This document shows, piece after piece, positions 21,801-30,300 of a stretch of DNA of 64,000 nt. The notes below the pieces were generated by a model, which did not search any database, had not been told where the DNA came from, and was given only the letters and a program-made list of their open reading frames with translations. Numbering within the stretch: the stretch's first letter is position 1; the number at the start of each line of letters is the position of its first letter. Origin of the DNA: Breviolum minutum Mf 1.05b.01 (Eukaryota > Sar > Dinophyceae > Suessiales > Symbiodiniaceae). The position numbers were made by a program, and so were the translations under genes. The stretch is taken from contig DF239890.1 of the NCBI GenBank assembly GCA_000507305.1, positions 62,001 through 126,000 of the forward strand, written 5' to 3'.

Positions 21801-24486
21801 CTGGCTCGGCTGTAGAGGCAGAAGAGTAGGCAACCAGCAAAGTACCTGTCGATGGGATTCTGCCCCTTGACCACTGCTTCTTCCAGCCTCTCGACCTCCT
21901 CAACGGTCAGGGCCCTGCCAATTCTAGAGGCCCTTCCAACAAAAACTGGCCCAAGCACTTCTTCTTCATCAAAGTGTGCCCCCATCACATAGCGGAAGAA
22001 CTTGAGGGAGTGCTTCAGGTTCTTGCCCGTGATCTTGCTCTTCTTCTGCCTCTGACACCATTCAAGGTAGTTGATAAGATCAGTCTCGTCCAAAGGCCAC
22101 CATCCTTCTTGTCCTTGATACCGTATGAAGCTCTGAAGGTCTTGGGCTCTCTTAAGGGCAGTCTTCGGTGATCGCACCCCGCAGGCATCCCTGATGCATT
22201 GCAATGCGCTCTCACGGTCCTTCTGCTCCAAGAGGTGTTCGACGTGTCTTCCAACCGAGGACTGATAGCTGGAGCTCTGAATGATGGCTAACCAAGTTGC
22301 CAACGCCCTTGTCCAAGTCAATGCGATAGAGGCGTCATAGTCACGGTCAGTCAAGGCCTTGATGTGCTTTGAGTATACTGGCATGTTAGCCGGCAGTGCT
22401 GTAGGCTCATCCTCCTCCACCTCATTGGACTTTATCTCGGCCATACCACCAACGTCGGGAGCTGCAACCACAGGCAGAGATGGCAAGCCATAAGGGTCGC
22501 CCTCGCCAAAGATCGTAGCCATGATTCCAACTTCCCAAGGAAGCTTAGGTCCACGAAGAGCTCGGTTTGGCAAGTCCTGCTCAAAGATGGTTCGGCTATG
22601 TCTTGCAGCTTCTTCAGGACTAAACTTCGGAGGTGGTGGTCTAGGAGGGAAGCTGTGCAAAGACTCATCATCATCGAAATCCATGCTGCGCCCCCCTGAT
22701 ATCTCAAATTTCCCACAAATGGTGCTTGCCCAAATGCAAGCCAGCTTTCAATCTTGAAACCAAAAAGGCAAACGGATAAAGTTTGTTTTGAAGACAACTC
22801 GAAATTGAATGCAAGCTTTGTTCATGAAACTCAGACATTCACAAAGAAGAGAACGTTGAAATAATGTTGCAATTGACTCCGCCAATTTACAATCTTAATT
22901 CGTGAATGGTCTCAACCCTCACACAAAGAGTTCTAGAGAACAAGTATTGGACCTTAAGGATCCTTCAGGTTTCAAATGACTGATGCACAGGGGAATATGA
23001 TTCTGCTCATCACAATCTAGAAAGGCCCGCTCACTAGTCGTGTCTATGCTCAAACACCTGGAATGCCTACGTCCATCTGATGTCTACCACCCCCACCCAA
23101 CAGTTCGGGTCCAACCTTATAGTGGTCATGTTGTGGACCACATTCGTTTCCGGTAATGAGGTCAAGGAGTACAATCCCGAAACTATACACATCGCTCTTG
23201 CTGGTGGAACATCCATTTCCGCGAACTGTTTCAGGATCCATATATCCTGTCGTTCCACACCTGTCACCAGACTTTCGACTTATGGTTTCGGTTCTCTCCA
23301 ATCGCAAAACAAGCCCAAAAAAAACAACAGGAACGACACGATTGATCTTTTTCTGAAAGGGGTGTCGACAATTCACGCAACACTGGGTTGAGTAGGAGAC
23401 TGGGAGCAACCCTCCAAAAAACCTTGCTGAAGCAACAGCACCTTTTCTGAAGCAGAAGCCATTCCAGACAAATGTTGGAGGAACCCTCCACACAACCTGT
23501 TCGATTCCAAAGCAAAAGCAATTTGCCCCAAATAACCCCAACAACCAACCAACGACTTTCCTCCCAGCACGCCCACCTTTTGGAACTGAACCTGGAACCT
23601 CCACCCAAAACCGTACGTTCTTGGACCAATTTGGCAAGACCGAAGTCGCTTAACTTCACCGCGCAGGCGTTGCCAGCAGCGTCAAAGTCCACTAACCTCG
23701 CCAGATCAGGCAATGCTTTCGGCAGTGAATCTCCAAATGTCGCATAATGACACGAGGACAAACTCAATTAGATCTTGGATTCTTGGCCGCTTCTGATTTC
23801 AAGAATGTTTTTCTGATATTTAAAAAGCTTCCACCTCAAACAAAAGAAAAACTTCTGAACGCGTTTTTTGCATCATGATTTTGCAAGATGGTTGTTCTTT
23901 GGGCTCGGAAGCTACAAACCATTTGGATCCCAGCAACACGTTCGCACTCTTCACATCTCTGTGTATGATCCCCTTCTCGTGGACATAGGCGATAGCATCG
24001 GCGAGTGAGGCTGCGATCCATAAACGCTGTTGGAAATCGATGCTCCCGAGGCAATTTCCCAGGTGAGTGTTAGAAACGAATTCCTCGAGGATCACAAATT
24101 TCCCCAGGCCTGATCCGAAGAGTGTCTCCCGAGCAGTGATGAAAACATGCGTGGTTATATAACATCATTGCTGGGGAAGCAATCAAGAAACGACTCACTG
24201 CGTGAACTCCAACAGTTTGACGGTCAAGTTACTTGGTTTTTGTTGTCAGCTGTTAACTTGAAAGTCTTTTGGATCCGTGAGTTGCCTTGCCTGTCACTCC
24301 CCAATCCAAGATCTTCGCAATGTTTTCGTGCGAAAGCTGTTTCAAAGCTTCGACCTCGCTGTGAAAGAGCTGGACCTCATCGTGCAGGGCGCACACTACA
24401 GCCTTGCTCTCCTGGCCATGCAGGACCTGTTTCACAGGGTTCACCAATTTCCGTGGCACATAATGAAAGCAGGTGTTGTTTTTCAA
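15595..24486 (-). CDS. protein kinase gene (TKL/RLK-like), interrupted by a retrotransposon
   Basis: Exons in order: about 24486-24298, 24125-23935, 23696-23612, 23271-23116 and 15813-15595 (stop). Joined, they carry kinase landmarks in the right order: alpha-C region (HSEVEALKQLSHENI), catalytic loop (IIHRDVKSANVLL), Mg loop (KLSDFGLAK), activation segment and P+1 loop (CGTTGYMDPE), alpha-F (SDVYSFGIVLLDLITG) and the subdomain XI arginine (EDRPDMAEIQRHLKKL). Intron phases agree at every junction. Introns are 172, 238, 340 and 7,302 bp; the last contains the 6,937-bp element at 15961-22897. By family knowledge this is Ser/Thr phosphotransfer, closest in style to plant RLK/Pelle or other TKL kinases. 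The glycine loop, beta-3 lysine and any N-terminal or transmembrane part are not identified, so the 5' end is open. Confidence 0.85.
15961..16095 (-). repeat. split direct repeat B2 (right terminus)
   Basis: 135 bp identical to 16578-16712. It forms the 3' terminus of the element in element orientation. The outer flank reads into the kinase intron. Confidence 0.92.
16096..16384 (-). other. A2-B2 spacer of the retrotransposon
   Basis: 289 bp unique in the window, between repeats A2 and B2. A minus-strand frame of 87 codons (16370-16107) begins with Met just after A2, but its product is not recognised. It may be the 3' untranslated part of the element transcript. Confidence 0.6.
16385..16579 (-). 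repeat. split direct repeat A2 (internal)
   Basis: 195 bp identical to A1 at 22703-22897. It overlaps B1 by the two bases TA (16578-16579), which is also the dinucleotide at both element ends. Confidence 0.92.
16578..16712 (-). repeat. split direct repeat B1 (internal)
   Basis: 135 bp identical to B2 at 15961-16095. It begins 37 bp beyond the stop of the RT frame and abuts A2, giving the B1A2 junction that mirrors a closed circle. Confidence 0.92.
16750..20094 (-). CDS. retrotransposon polyprotein: C5-methyltransferase-like, reverse transcriptase, RNase H
   Basis: An uninterrupted 1,114-residue frame starting at ATG 20094. Residues 1-70 are a small helical module. Residues about 131-335 resemble a cytosine-C5 DNA methyltransferase: SAM motif I (FCSGTGGL, 134-141), Asp157, motif IV-like Pro-Cys (199-200), motif VI-like Glu-Gln-Pro (266-268) and GGQRPKST (301-308). 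Residues about 640-850 are reverse transcriptase: FDLKAAYRQL (716-725), MPFG (755-758), catalytic YFDD (787-790). Residues about 949-1090 are RNase H: Asp954, Glu1004/1006, Asp1031, Asp1080. DIRS elements commonly add an N6-adenine methyltransferase-like domain downstream of RNase H; here a C5-like domain precedes RT. RT and RNase H calls are firm, the methyltransferase call is moderate. No protease or DDE integrase is seen, as expected for this class. Confidence 0.92.
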   Translation of the reverse strand: MASVSLADSEASFRRQASHVGLDEEWINGLVDIGVNTLGRLAFTVGQPGQPVEDQAVKDLLTSTHAARVITVNSKPLDKSSQQHDTHHEYQPPSPARDEPGAAESQRANPLSSSSKPAQVEHSFVDEGAFGIEFCSGTGGLTAQLRVYGLPASFGVDHKVKAGAKAPICKLDLTDDKSVELALSWVAHPNCKYAHLGVPCGTCSRAREIVLDDFSPLPLRDEDHPDGLPNLSEKDQARVDLANAVYAAAVRIILCADANNKLWSLEQPSRSLFWNTSFWKCIMAQVRDAPYYASFHSCMFGGQRPKSTTFAANFKEILELTTECDRQHPHLAWGRTAHGFATAQEVEYPLQLCKELAMIIQRLIPAEGQPRVHTANPDKKARAITFKQTKKSLAFMPEYATVVTASFNSKPPFKAGDKIKNKVIDANDTILPVASKNSKGGRVKIESENDNSNSYEVAFGKPWTEEEFVLEAYRRGHPAHLYQSLSDSMLQAIDANVKMKPVDIVEHRAKWLRKWMSRAVELKGPEEELHAKMPAERKLILARKRILLLREILEAEGYPDISICDDLAKGFPLVGLCGESKALPPDFQPATLSIADLEASSGRGNKSILHSTKGSGDPLVDSELWHKTLEEEKKGWLRRLEKIPNDGGRVSRRFAVVQSSKVRPIDNYSESQVNDAATITNKCTVDGVDTIAAMASTFVKSLKKSGRGGTIQGRAFDLKAAYRQLAVRDECLKWARVATYDPHSKDTVCFQQYTMPFGARASVVAFLSCARMLQWISHRLHIVSSCYFDDFVLLAPVELAKSTEDTFQVLLDLLGWDFDKEGDKAGKMGSHVSALGVSIDLSETANGIVKVENTDRRKQELSERIADVLRQGKLSKNDAASLRGRLGFAEGQLFGRVTRQLLNDLHIHSQRPPKGMVLSADTRASLSVVGRRLLSARPRVVDMRSSEVLFVYTDASFNSEDGRGGVGGVLFNSSGCVTNWFGGAVEPSVCRLLMSEGQEHAIGELETFAVLIAYNLWSKHLASKHVILFLDNEGCRHLILRGFSGNKNISKLVHEIAKEEEKISCFPWYARVPSEANVADSPSREKKHHLLVESMRDRLPDLESLVKSCVRVSS
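20095..20489 (-). other. inter-ORF region of the element with GCCTC repeats
   Basis: 395 bp between the recombinase-derived frame and the RT frame. GCCTC occurs seven times between 20131 and 20300, mostly as GCCTCnTG with CATGCATG-like flanks. No open frame of note. It could be an internal promoter or the leader of a second mRNA; this is inference. Confidence 0.55.
20490..21302 (-). pseudogene. C-terminal part of the recombinase frame, separated by a frameshift
   Basis: 270-residue frame that overlaps the end of the recombinase frame by 10 bases. Its reading frame continues upstream of the ATG as DLLTGPTREL, which is what a recombinase tail would be expected to show, so it is probably the displaced C-terminus rather than a separate gene. 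It is Pro/Thr-rich at first, then very acidic (residues about 60-170), and ends with a Cys-containing motif (LQCGAS, then CSRCFK) and a basic tail (KRRRV), possibly a zinc-binding and nuclear-localisation region. A standalone Gag-like protein is the alternative. Confidence 0.6.
21293..22684 (-). pseudogene. tyrosine recombinase of the element, 3' frameshifted
   Basis: 463-residue frame from ATG 22684. Residues about 255-445 carry the tyrosine-recombinase catalytic set: Arg295 in YSRARWSD, Lys328, His416 and Lys419 in SHSLKTTTLVW, and His441/442 in ILGHH. The expected nucleophilic tyrosine, normally some 8-10 residues past the last histidine, is missing; the frame instead runs out through ISATAVISLLDRLE to a stop. 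The tail-like sequence continues in another frame (20490-21302). A short deletion just after the HH motif would explain both. In the intact family the enzyme inserts a circular cDNA by site-specific recombination. N-terminal about 100 residues are Pro-rich and acidic. Confidence 0.85.
22703..22897 (-). repeat. split direct repeat A1 (left terminus)
   Basis: 195 bp identical to A2 (16385-16579). It lies 18 bp upstream of the recombinase start in element orientation, so it should hold the promoter and leader. Its outer end (22897) abuts kinase intron sequence. Confidence 0.92.
23116..23271 (-). CDS. kinase exon: activation segment to alpha-F
   Basis: 156 nt in phase 0-0. Acceptor GAAAG precedes 23271; donor GTTGGA follows 23116 (an alternative GTAGGC donor lies at 23058). 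Contains CGTTGYMDPE, equivalent to the GTxGYMAPE activation-segment motif of RLK/TKL kinases, and SDVYSFGIVLLDLITG, with the conserved Asp of subdomain IX. Confidence 0.8.
23612..23696 (-). CDS. kinase exon: DFG loop
   Basis: 85 nt read one base plus 28 codons and contain KLSDFGLAKLVQERT, the Mg-binding DFG motif. Donor GTTTTG follows 23612. The acceptor GGCGAG precedes 23696. Confidence 0.8.
23935..24125 (-). CDS. kinase exon: hinge to catalytic loop
   Basis: 191 nt read 63 codons plus two bases. Contains the hinge strand KFVILEEFV, helix E and the catalytic loop IIHRDVKSANV. To restore NVLLVDFD across the junction the intron must begin GC (GCTGGG) and end AG, a donor type tolerated in dinoflagellates. 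Acceptor GGGAG precedes 24125. Confidence 0.8.
24298..24486 (-). CDS. kinase exon: N-lobe, alpha-C helix
   Basis: Open frame ending at donor GTGACA. The clear part is FHSEVEALKQLSHENIAKIL (alpha-C glutamate and beta-4), followed by DWG. The upstream border is uncertain; an AG at about 24493 is possible. The beta-3 lysine could be in RKL or VKQ near 24430, not certain. Confidence 0.65.
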
Positions 24487-25997
24487 CCAGCTTTATTCGA
24501 ACTCTTCCTACTACCAGATCAGCAATCTTTTGGGCCTTGCCTTGGCAGCTACTATGCGATCGAATGGGAGTATGATCTGGTAGACATCGCATGTTCCACC
24601 CTGCGCCATGCGATAATCCTCTGCAAAGCCATTGGAGAGAATCCTGATTTTGGTGCACGCAAATGCCCACTGGATCATCAAAACATATCAAAAATACCGT
24701 ACGTCCGTTAGTAAAAATCCACAAAGCTCGAAGGAGCTAAGATCCAATCACTACTTTCCCTGTTATCACAGTTGAAGAAATAGTCAACCACAACAACCAA
24801 AAACATCTTTTGTAGCGTTTTTGTTTCATACAGATTTCTCTAGGGGCTTATTGCCACATCCAGGGCCTTGGCCACTGCTCAACTAGAAAACAAGTGCTGC
24901 AACCAAGGCTCTCGGCTTGCAACCTCAAAGGCATCTCTTCATAGTGAACGGCCTGACAAATCAAGGTCATTGGAACCCAGCCACGTTTGCCTCAGCATCG
25001 ATGCCGTGACGGTCAACGTCGTCACCACCACGAACAACACCAACACCACCACCAATGACAACAACAACCAAGCAACCAACCAACCAAAACAAAACAAAAC
25101 TAACAAAGCCGACACAACAAACAAAACCAACCTGCACCTGTTGAACAAAACAGAGAAATAATACAGAAATAGGTTGTATATAGGGTAATGTAAAAATCTA
25201 AACCAATATTGCAGGTATCTATGCGTGTATGTATTATATGTCTTCCTGTCTAATTGTTTACGTAGTGCTATGAGTTCATCTATTGCTCTCAGTTTACTTT
25301 CCTTTTGCTTTTACTGCCTGTTGGGATTTAACTTAACCAATGTCCGAATGATTCCTCAACTCATCGGTCTTTGGCATCAATTTGACCAAGACAAAGATGG
25401 CCAACAAAGCCGTTCTTCAGTCAAGTTCTGTCAAGTAGCCGTTGCTGTTGGTTCCATCGCACCAATAGCCATGTTCGTCTTCGTTATCCTTTGACCAAAG
25501 GATCCACTCACCTGCCTCCAAGTCATGGTAAACCTCAGTAAATTAAGCTGCTGAAAGGGCCAAAAGCAGCATTATTCAACGTGAGCGTATAAGTGTGCCT
25601 TGAGGTGTGTTTCACCAAGTGGTACTCAAAATGTCAAAAAAGGTCCATTGTACTGGAGAATCCATTGGGGCCTCTGCTTTTGCACACCCAAGTTGATCCA
25701 TGAAGCCTAAATTCTCCTTCGAAATCCCGATTGGTCCGCAATCCCGAATTCAGAATGAATTGGAAGAATAATGATAATCATAATATAAAGATATAGTATA
25801 CGGTAACGTATAATGTTCACCAATTCCTAAAAAACTATAATCTCTTTTTGTAAACTTATTATGTAGACAAGCAACCAGACAGTTAAGAACTAGAAGTGAT
25901 CTGAAAGAGCAACATCTGATCATCACTGTACATGACTATGCGAAACACGAAAGGACTGAAATATGGCTGAGCGCTGCTTGGTCTCAATTTCGATCAG
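24487..25997. other. upstream region of the kinase gene, no exon fixed
   Basis: Missing 5' kinase exons should lie here or be unrecognisable. A CAA/CCA/AAC-rich low-complexity tract occupies 25015-25110; the hydrophobic minus-strand frame over it (25148-24939) is a compositional by-product. Also holds a modest plus-strand frame at 25225-25494. Confidence 0.35.
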
Positions 25998-27348
25998 TCA
26001 CATCTCTTCCCACAGGAAGTATCTTGGGTAGAGGTGCCCGGTGTAACCAGCTTCCGTTTCCTGTCCAGAACTAAATTGCAGCCAACGGACGGTATTAGTA
26101 TCCTGGCGATACTCCTCTGCATTAAAGCTGTCTGTTGCATATCCACAGCGAAGTCTCATGCTGCTTGGTGCAGGAAAGTGTTGAGGAGCAGCTGCTTGCG
26201 GCAAGTGTCCATTTAACGAATGAGCAGTTTCCGACGGTGGTGGTGTAGCAGCTGGTGATGAACTCCATCGATCGGCTCCATTGAAATCATTTTGAGGCTG
26301 GACAGATTCGCTGGGAGGTGCTTCTGCTTGTTGGCTCCTGGTACCAGTCTCCGGAAAACAAAAAAAAGAAGACGGCAATGAAAATTGTAGTAGGCTAAAA
26401 AGTAAAATGTTGTTGTTGAGGGAAGGACGGGTGGACACATAGATAGATAGCTGCATAGATAGGTAGATTGATAGATAGATGGATAGATGGATAGATTATA
26501 GAAAGATTAATGAAATGGCTTAGAAATAATATAGATTGATATTGTCCAGGTTAAAAGGATCAAAGCGATTCAGTGAATTATGCAAGATGGCAAACGGATT
26601 GAAATGGGCGAATTGACTTGATTGGCTTCGATTGAAAGGGATGGGATTGGAGGATTTGATTTGATGAATGGATCGATCGATGGATCCGTATAAACAAAAG
26701 AAAAAAAGGAGAAGATTGGATGATGCTCGATTGCTTGGAGAGGAACACTTCTGGTGAGAGCCCCTGCGTAAGTATATCGGTCAGTACATATTTGTGTGGG
26801 CAGAGTTCAATCATCGACAGGGAGATAGACGAGGAGGGGGCAAATACAAGGGGAAGTAGGGAAAATGAAATTTCCTTAAAAATAGGCTCGAACATTTGAC
26901 GTGTTGGGTTGAGGGGGTCGCCTAATTTTGAGACACACCCCTGTGCCACTAAAGATGGAAATACACTTAAAAATCAACATAGACGCTCAAAATAATTTGT
27001 GTGGAAAAGGAGGTTCCTTGCAATATGCCCCAGGGGAGTAGCCAAGTATAAGTTATAAGCTGAGGCTGCATCTCAAACCATTCGAAATCATGGACTCAGA
27101 ATTGGAATAGAGGCTCACATGTTTAATGGTGTCCTGATCAAAAGACATGTTGAAAAATACTTTACTGTCCATCACAGTGTTATGGCAACCACGGCAAACA
27201 CACAGCACTGCATCACCCTTCACCCCGATTTGTTCCCGGTGTCACCATGTCCCAGCATTGTCATATCCGTCGGTGTCGCCCTGAGGTGATCCCGTCTCCA
27301 CGTCTGGTGTATCCGGTGCGGCGGTGTCATCATCATCGTCTTCATCGC
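25998..27348 (-). CDS. gene model U: Pro/Ser/Gln-rich protein, 3' part
   Basis: Two exons: 27348-27246 and 26337-25998 (stop). The first has acceptor ACTGAG and a GTGACA donor; 103 nt read two bases, 33 codons and two bases, with an acidic peptide (DEDDDDDTAAPDTPDVETGS). The second starts after ACCAG with one base, matching the phase, and runs 113 codons to the stop. Its first half is Gln/Pro/Ser-rich; its end is a distinct aromatic tail (TVRWLQFSSGQ, GYTGHLYPRYFLWEEM). No family recognised. An overlapping minus frame (26440-26213) is also open, so the reading frame at the start of the last exon is uncertain. Confidence 0.45.
26439..26497. repeat. (GATA)n microsatellite
   Basis: Interrupted GATA/GATG tetranucleotides, about 59 bp, in the proposed intron of model U. 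Confidence 0.9.
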
Positions 27349-30300
27349 CTCAGTAACAAAGTGTATTTTCAAAAGGTCATTCACGAAACTGCACCTGTTG
27401 ATCTTTTTAGTGCTGCTCGCCTTCACTACAGCACATTGCCAGTTGTATAATTGTTAACACCTGGGTCAATGTGTGTTTGTGGCTAGCCCACTAGCTTATG
27501 CTAGCTGTCTAGCCACTCCCAAAAACCGTGCCAATTTGATAGCCAAATCACCCGAGAAGTCCGAGGCGTCATCTGAAAGGTTGCCCGCCATGGGAAAAGA
27601 TCTCTTTGCCTGAGCTTGTAAAGTTTTGTTTTTGCAGCAAGGAAAAAATAACATCAAAAGTGTCGTCACTGCTTGAAAGGATTACAAGCAATGTATGGTG
27701 ACTTATATAAGTCCCAAACACGTCATACTTCATCCTGAAACAGTCTGGTGTGTCATGTAGTATTCAACTCCACACAATGATGGCAGCTCCAAAGAGTTTT
27801 GTATCCTTGTAGTGGGAGCGCCGAAAAGCAGGGGCCTTTTCCGGGATCACTATGTTGTGGCCTATTTGTCTATCACGGGACACTGCAGAATTCAGATCAC
27901 CACTTCTACAGCCATCGGTGAACACAACACCACACTTAGAGTCAAGTTGCCGACGTGGGATCCCCGAACAAATACACATGTCGAAGCCTCAAAAAAGGTC
28001 GGGCTTCAAGGAGTTTGTGATACCAAATCTTGGATCTCTCCCCGGCACACAGGAATAAGCATACCTGTCTACTTTATTCTACTTTTTTTAAGACCCACTG
28101 ACAGTACTCTCCTGCAAATCACCAGAAATCCTACAACACTGCTCGGTCAAATGATCTCTCAAGTGAAAGGTTGTTTTTGGACCCCCAGATGTTCAATGCA
28201 TTCCATGCATTGTACCCTGCATTCTGAAACGATCAATTTCTTATCACAATCCAATGGTCATGGTCCTCATTGAGCTTTATGGTTCCAAAATAGGGTTCAG
28301 ACTTATATAGCCATATCAATTCCCAAAAGATATCTTGTGATTTTTGTCTACATCAGTTACAGGTCTCTGATTTGCCATAATTCCTATGGCCTTTTTCATT
28401 ACACCTGAGCCCTTGGCAACGTGAGACGTTGATGTTCGAGCTCGTCATAGATGGCCCGCTTTTCACACCTCGAGTTCTATCCCAGCCCCTTCCGTAACTC
28501 CGTTTCTTCCCAAGCTCGACAAATCGGAGAAAGTTCTCGGGTTCATTGGGTTCCGGGTGGAATTCAATGGTCTAAAGTCCAAAGTTTAAGGATGCAAAAG
28601 GTGTTGGATCTTTTTATCTTTGCGTCGAGGCACGTGGTGCTGCTGGGAAAGTCGCCCATTTGGTGCAGCCCCTTACCGTAGCTTGCAAACACTTCAGCAG
28701 CTCGTTCAAGTCTTTGCCGGTCCTGATTTCAAGAAAACTCATGTCCCATGGTTCTTTAGCGTCAAAGTCACCGTTCTTGTGTTCTTATCCATGGCTCTGT
28801 TTGGCACTTCCCGAACTTGAAACAAATCTTCACTTCGAACTTGCCGAGGAACGATAGGTGTCAGTCTCATTTGAAACCAGATATCCTCCACCCGATTACG
28901 AGGCAGCTGGGGGTCCTCAGGAATCAAAAAACAGCTGCACCAAGGAAAGCATGCTGTTGATTGCATTAAAACATTGTGGTTGTTCTGTTCTGCCAGGAAT
29001 CAAAGTTCTTGTTCAACAAAGTCAGCGCTTCAAATGACATGTTCAAGCGTGAGAGCCTCCACAGCTGATGGATTTGATGGGTTGCAAGTTATGGAAATGT
29101 GTTCTTGAATGTTCTTGACATCTGTTGATGAAACCACAGAAGCAAGCAAAGCAAAGCAAAGAAAGAGCTGCCCCTAACACCACTCAACTGCAGTTTTCTG
29201 TAGCCAGGGGCTTTGTTTCCTGTCCTTCCCAACTTCTTGATTTTGGAATTTCTGGGTTCGAACCAACAATGTCCACTGCCAGCCTCCACTGATTGGGAAG
29301 CTCTCGCTCCAAGCGCTGCAGTGCATTCAACAGCCAATGAGGGGCGCTTATTAATCGAATACCTCTGGTGTCAGTTCACGCATGTAGAGTTCAGTAGGCA
29401 GTGAGTCAGACAGCAAATAGATTCAAAAAATTGAAACAAAGCTCTCCAATTCCAAACATTCCAAACTCTTTGTGCTTGGACCATTGCGGCTTTTTGATGA
29501 TCCTTGATGATCATTCATTGAAAGCTGGCCAAGCGGGTGTCCAGAATATCAATGGAGTAAACAGTTGGCCTGTTGCAAGGAATCCTTCAAATGGTACCAT
29601 GCTTGTTTGCTGTTGCTTGCTTCGCTTCCTCACTATGTACCTGCATATATTACATTTGGACGGAACAAAAATGATATGCACACAAAGTCCATAGAACCAA
29701 AATTTGCTATAGCGGAAGGAAAAGACCGGCAATTGGACTATATCGGTGTATGAGGTCTTTGCGCATTTGCCTGATCCGTCGTGGACAGGGACGATACCTG
29801 TTCGGTCCTCGAATTTCTCTCAGTTCCAGTAGTTCAAAATATTGAATTATAGGCCCCCAGACAGTTTCAGGTTTCAAGGATGTTTCGTTTTTCTTTTTTT
29901 GTCTGTTTCTTCGCTAGGTCGCCACTTCAGTCTTCTTCAAGCTGTCCTGCGACAAGCCAAGGCCAAGGCCAAGGCCAAGCAAGGCCTGCGATACTTATTA
30001 TGCGCGCAGCCAGATGCAAGCAAGCCAAGCCATACCTTCTACATCCTTCTACAGTATCAAGCCCGGCCCAAGCCCAGCCGAAGCCAAGAGTCGAGCGCAA
30101 GCAGATATCCGCAAGTAGAAAAATCCACGTGGGATACTGTGCGGGATATTCCCCTACCCATGAAATATGAAAATGGGAAGGTTCATAGAAAGCCTCAAGG
30201 CCAACATCATTTGTTTACTGCCATCCTGCCATTCTGGTTGCTGAAAGACCCCGATATCTATTGTAACACCTGGTTTATCTTTTTTATTCTTGTTTTGCTA

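Larger units (their letters stand above)
15961..22897 (-). mobile_element. tyrosine-recombinase retrotransposon (DIRS superfamily, PAT/Ngaro-like) with split direct repeats
   Basis: In element orientation (minus): A1 (22897-22703), recombinase frame (22684-21293) continuing frameshifted into 21302-20490, RT polyprotein (20094-16750), B1 (16712-16578), A2 (16579-16385), a 289-bp spacer, and B2 (16095-15961). A1 and A2 are identical over 195 bp; B1 and B2 over 135 bp. Such A1-body-B1A2-B2 split repeats define PAT/Ngaro-type YR retrotransposons, where the B1A2 junction templates circle closure before recombinase-mediated insertion. The ends fit insertion at a TA core without target duplication. 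Identical repeats mean recent insertion, yet the recombinase is defective. It lies in sense orientation within a kinase intron. Confidence 0.9.

Noticed and set aside
24939..25148. Hydrophobic minus-strand frame resembling membrane segments
   Set aside because: Lies on a CAA/CCA low-complexity tract whose complement is rich in Val/Leu codons; not convincing as a signal or membrane exon of the kinase.
29245..29285. GGTTCGAACC-like T-arm sequence
   Set aside because: No D-arm, anticodon arm or acceptor stem at the required spacing on either strand.
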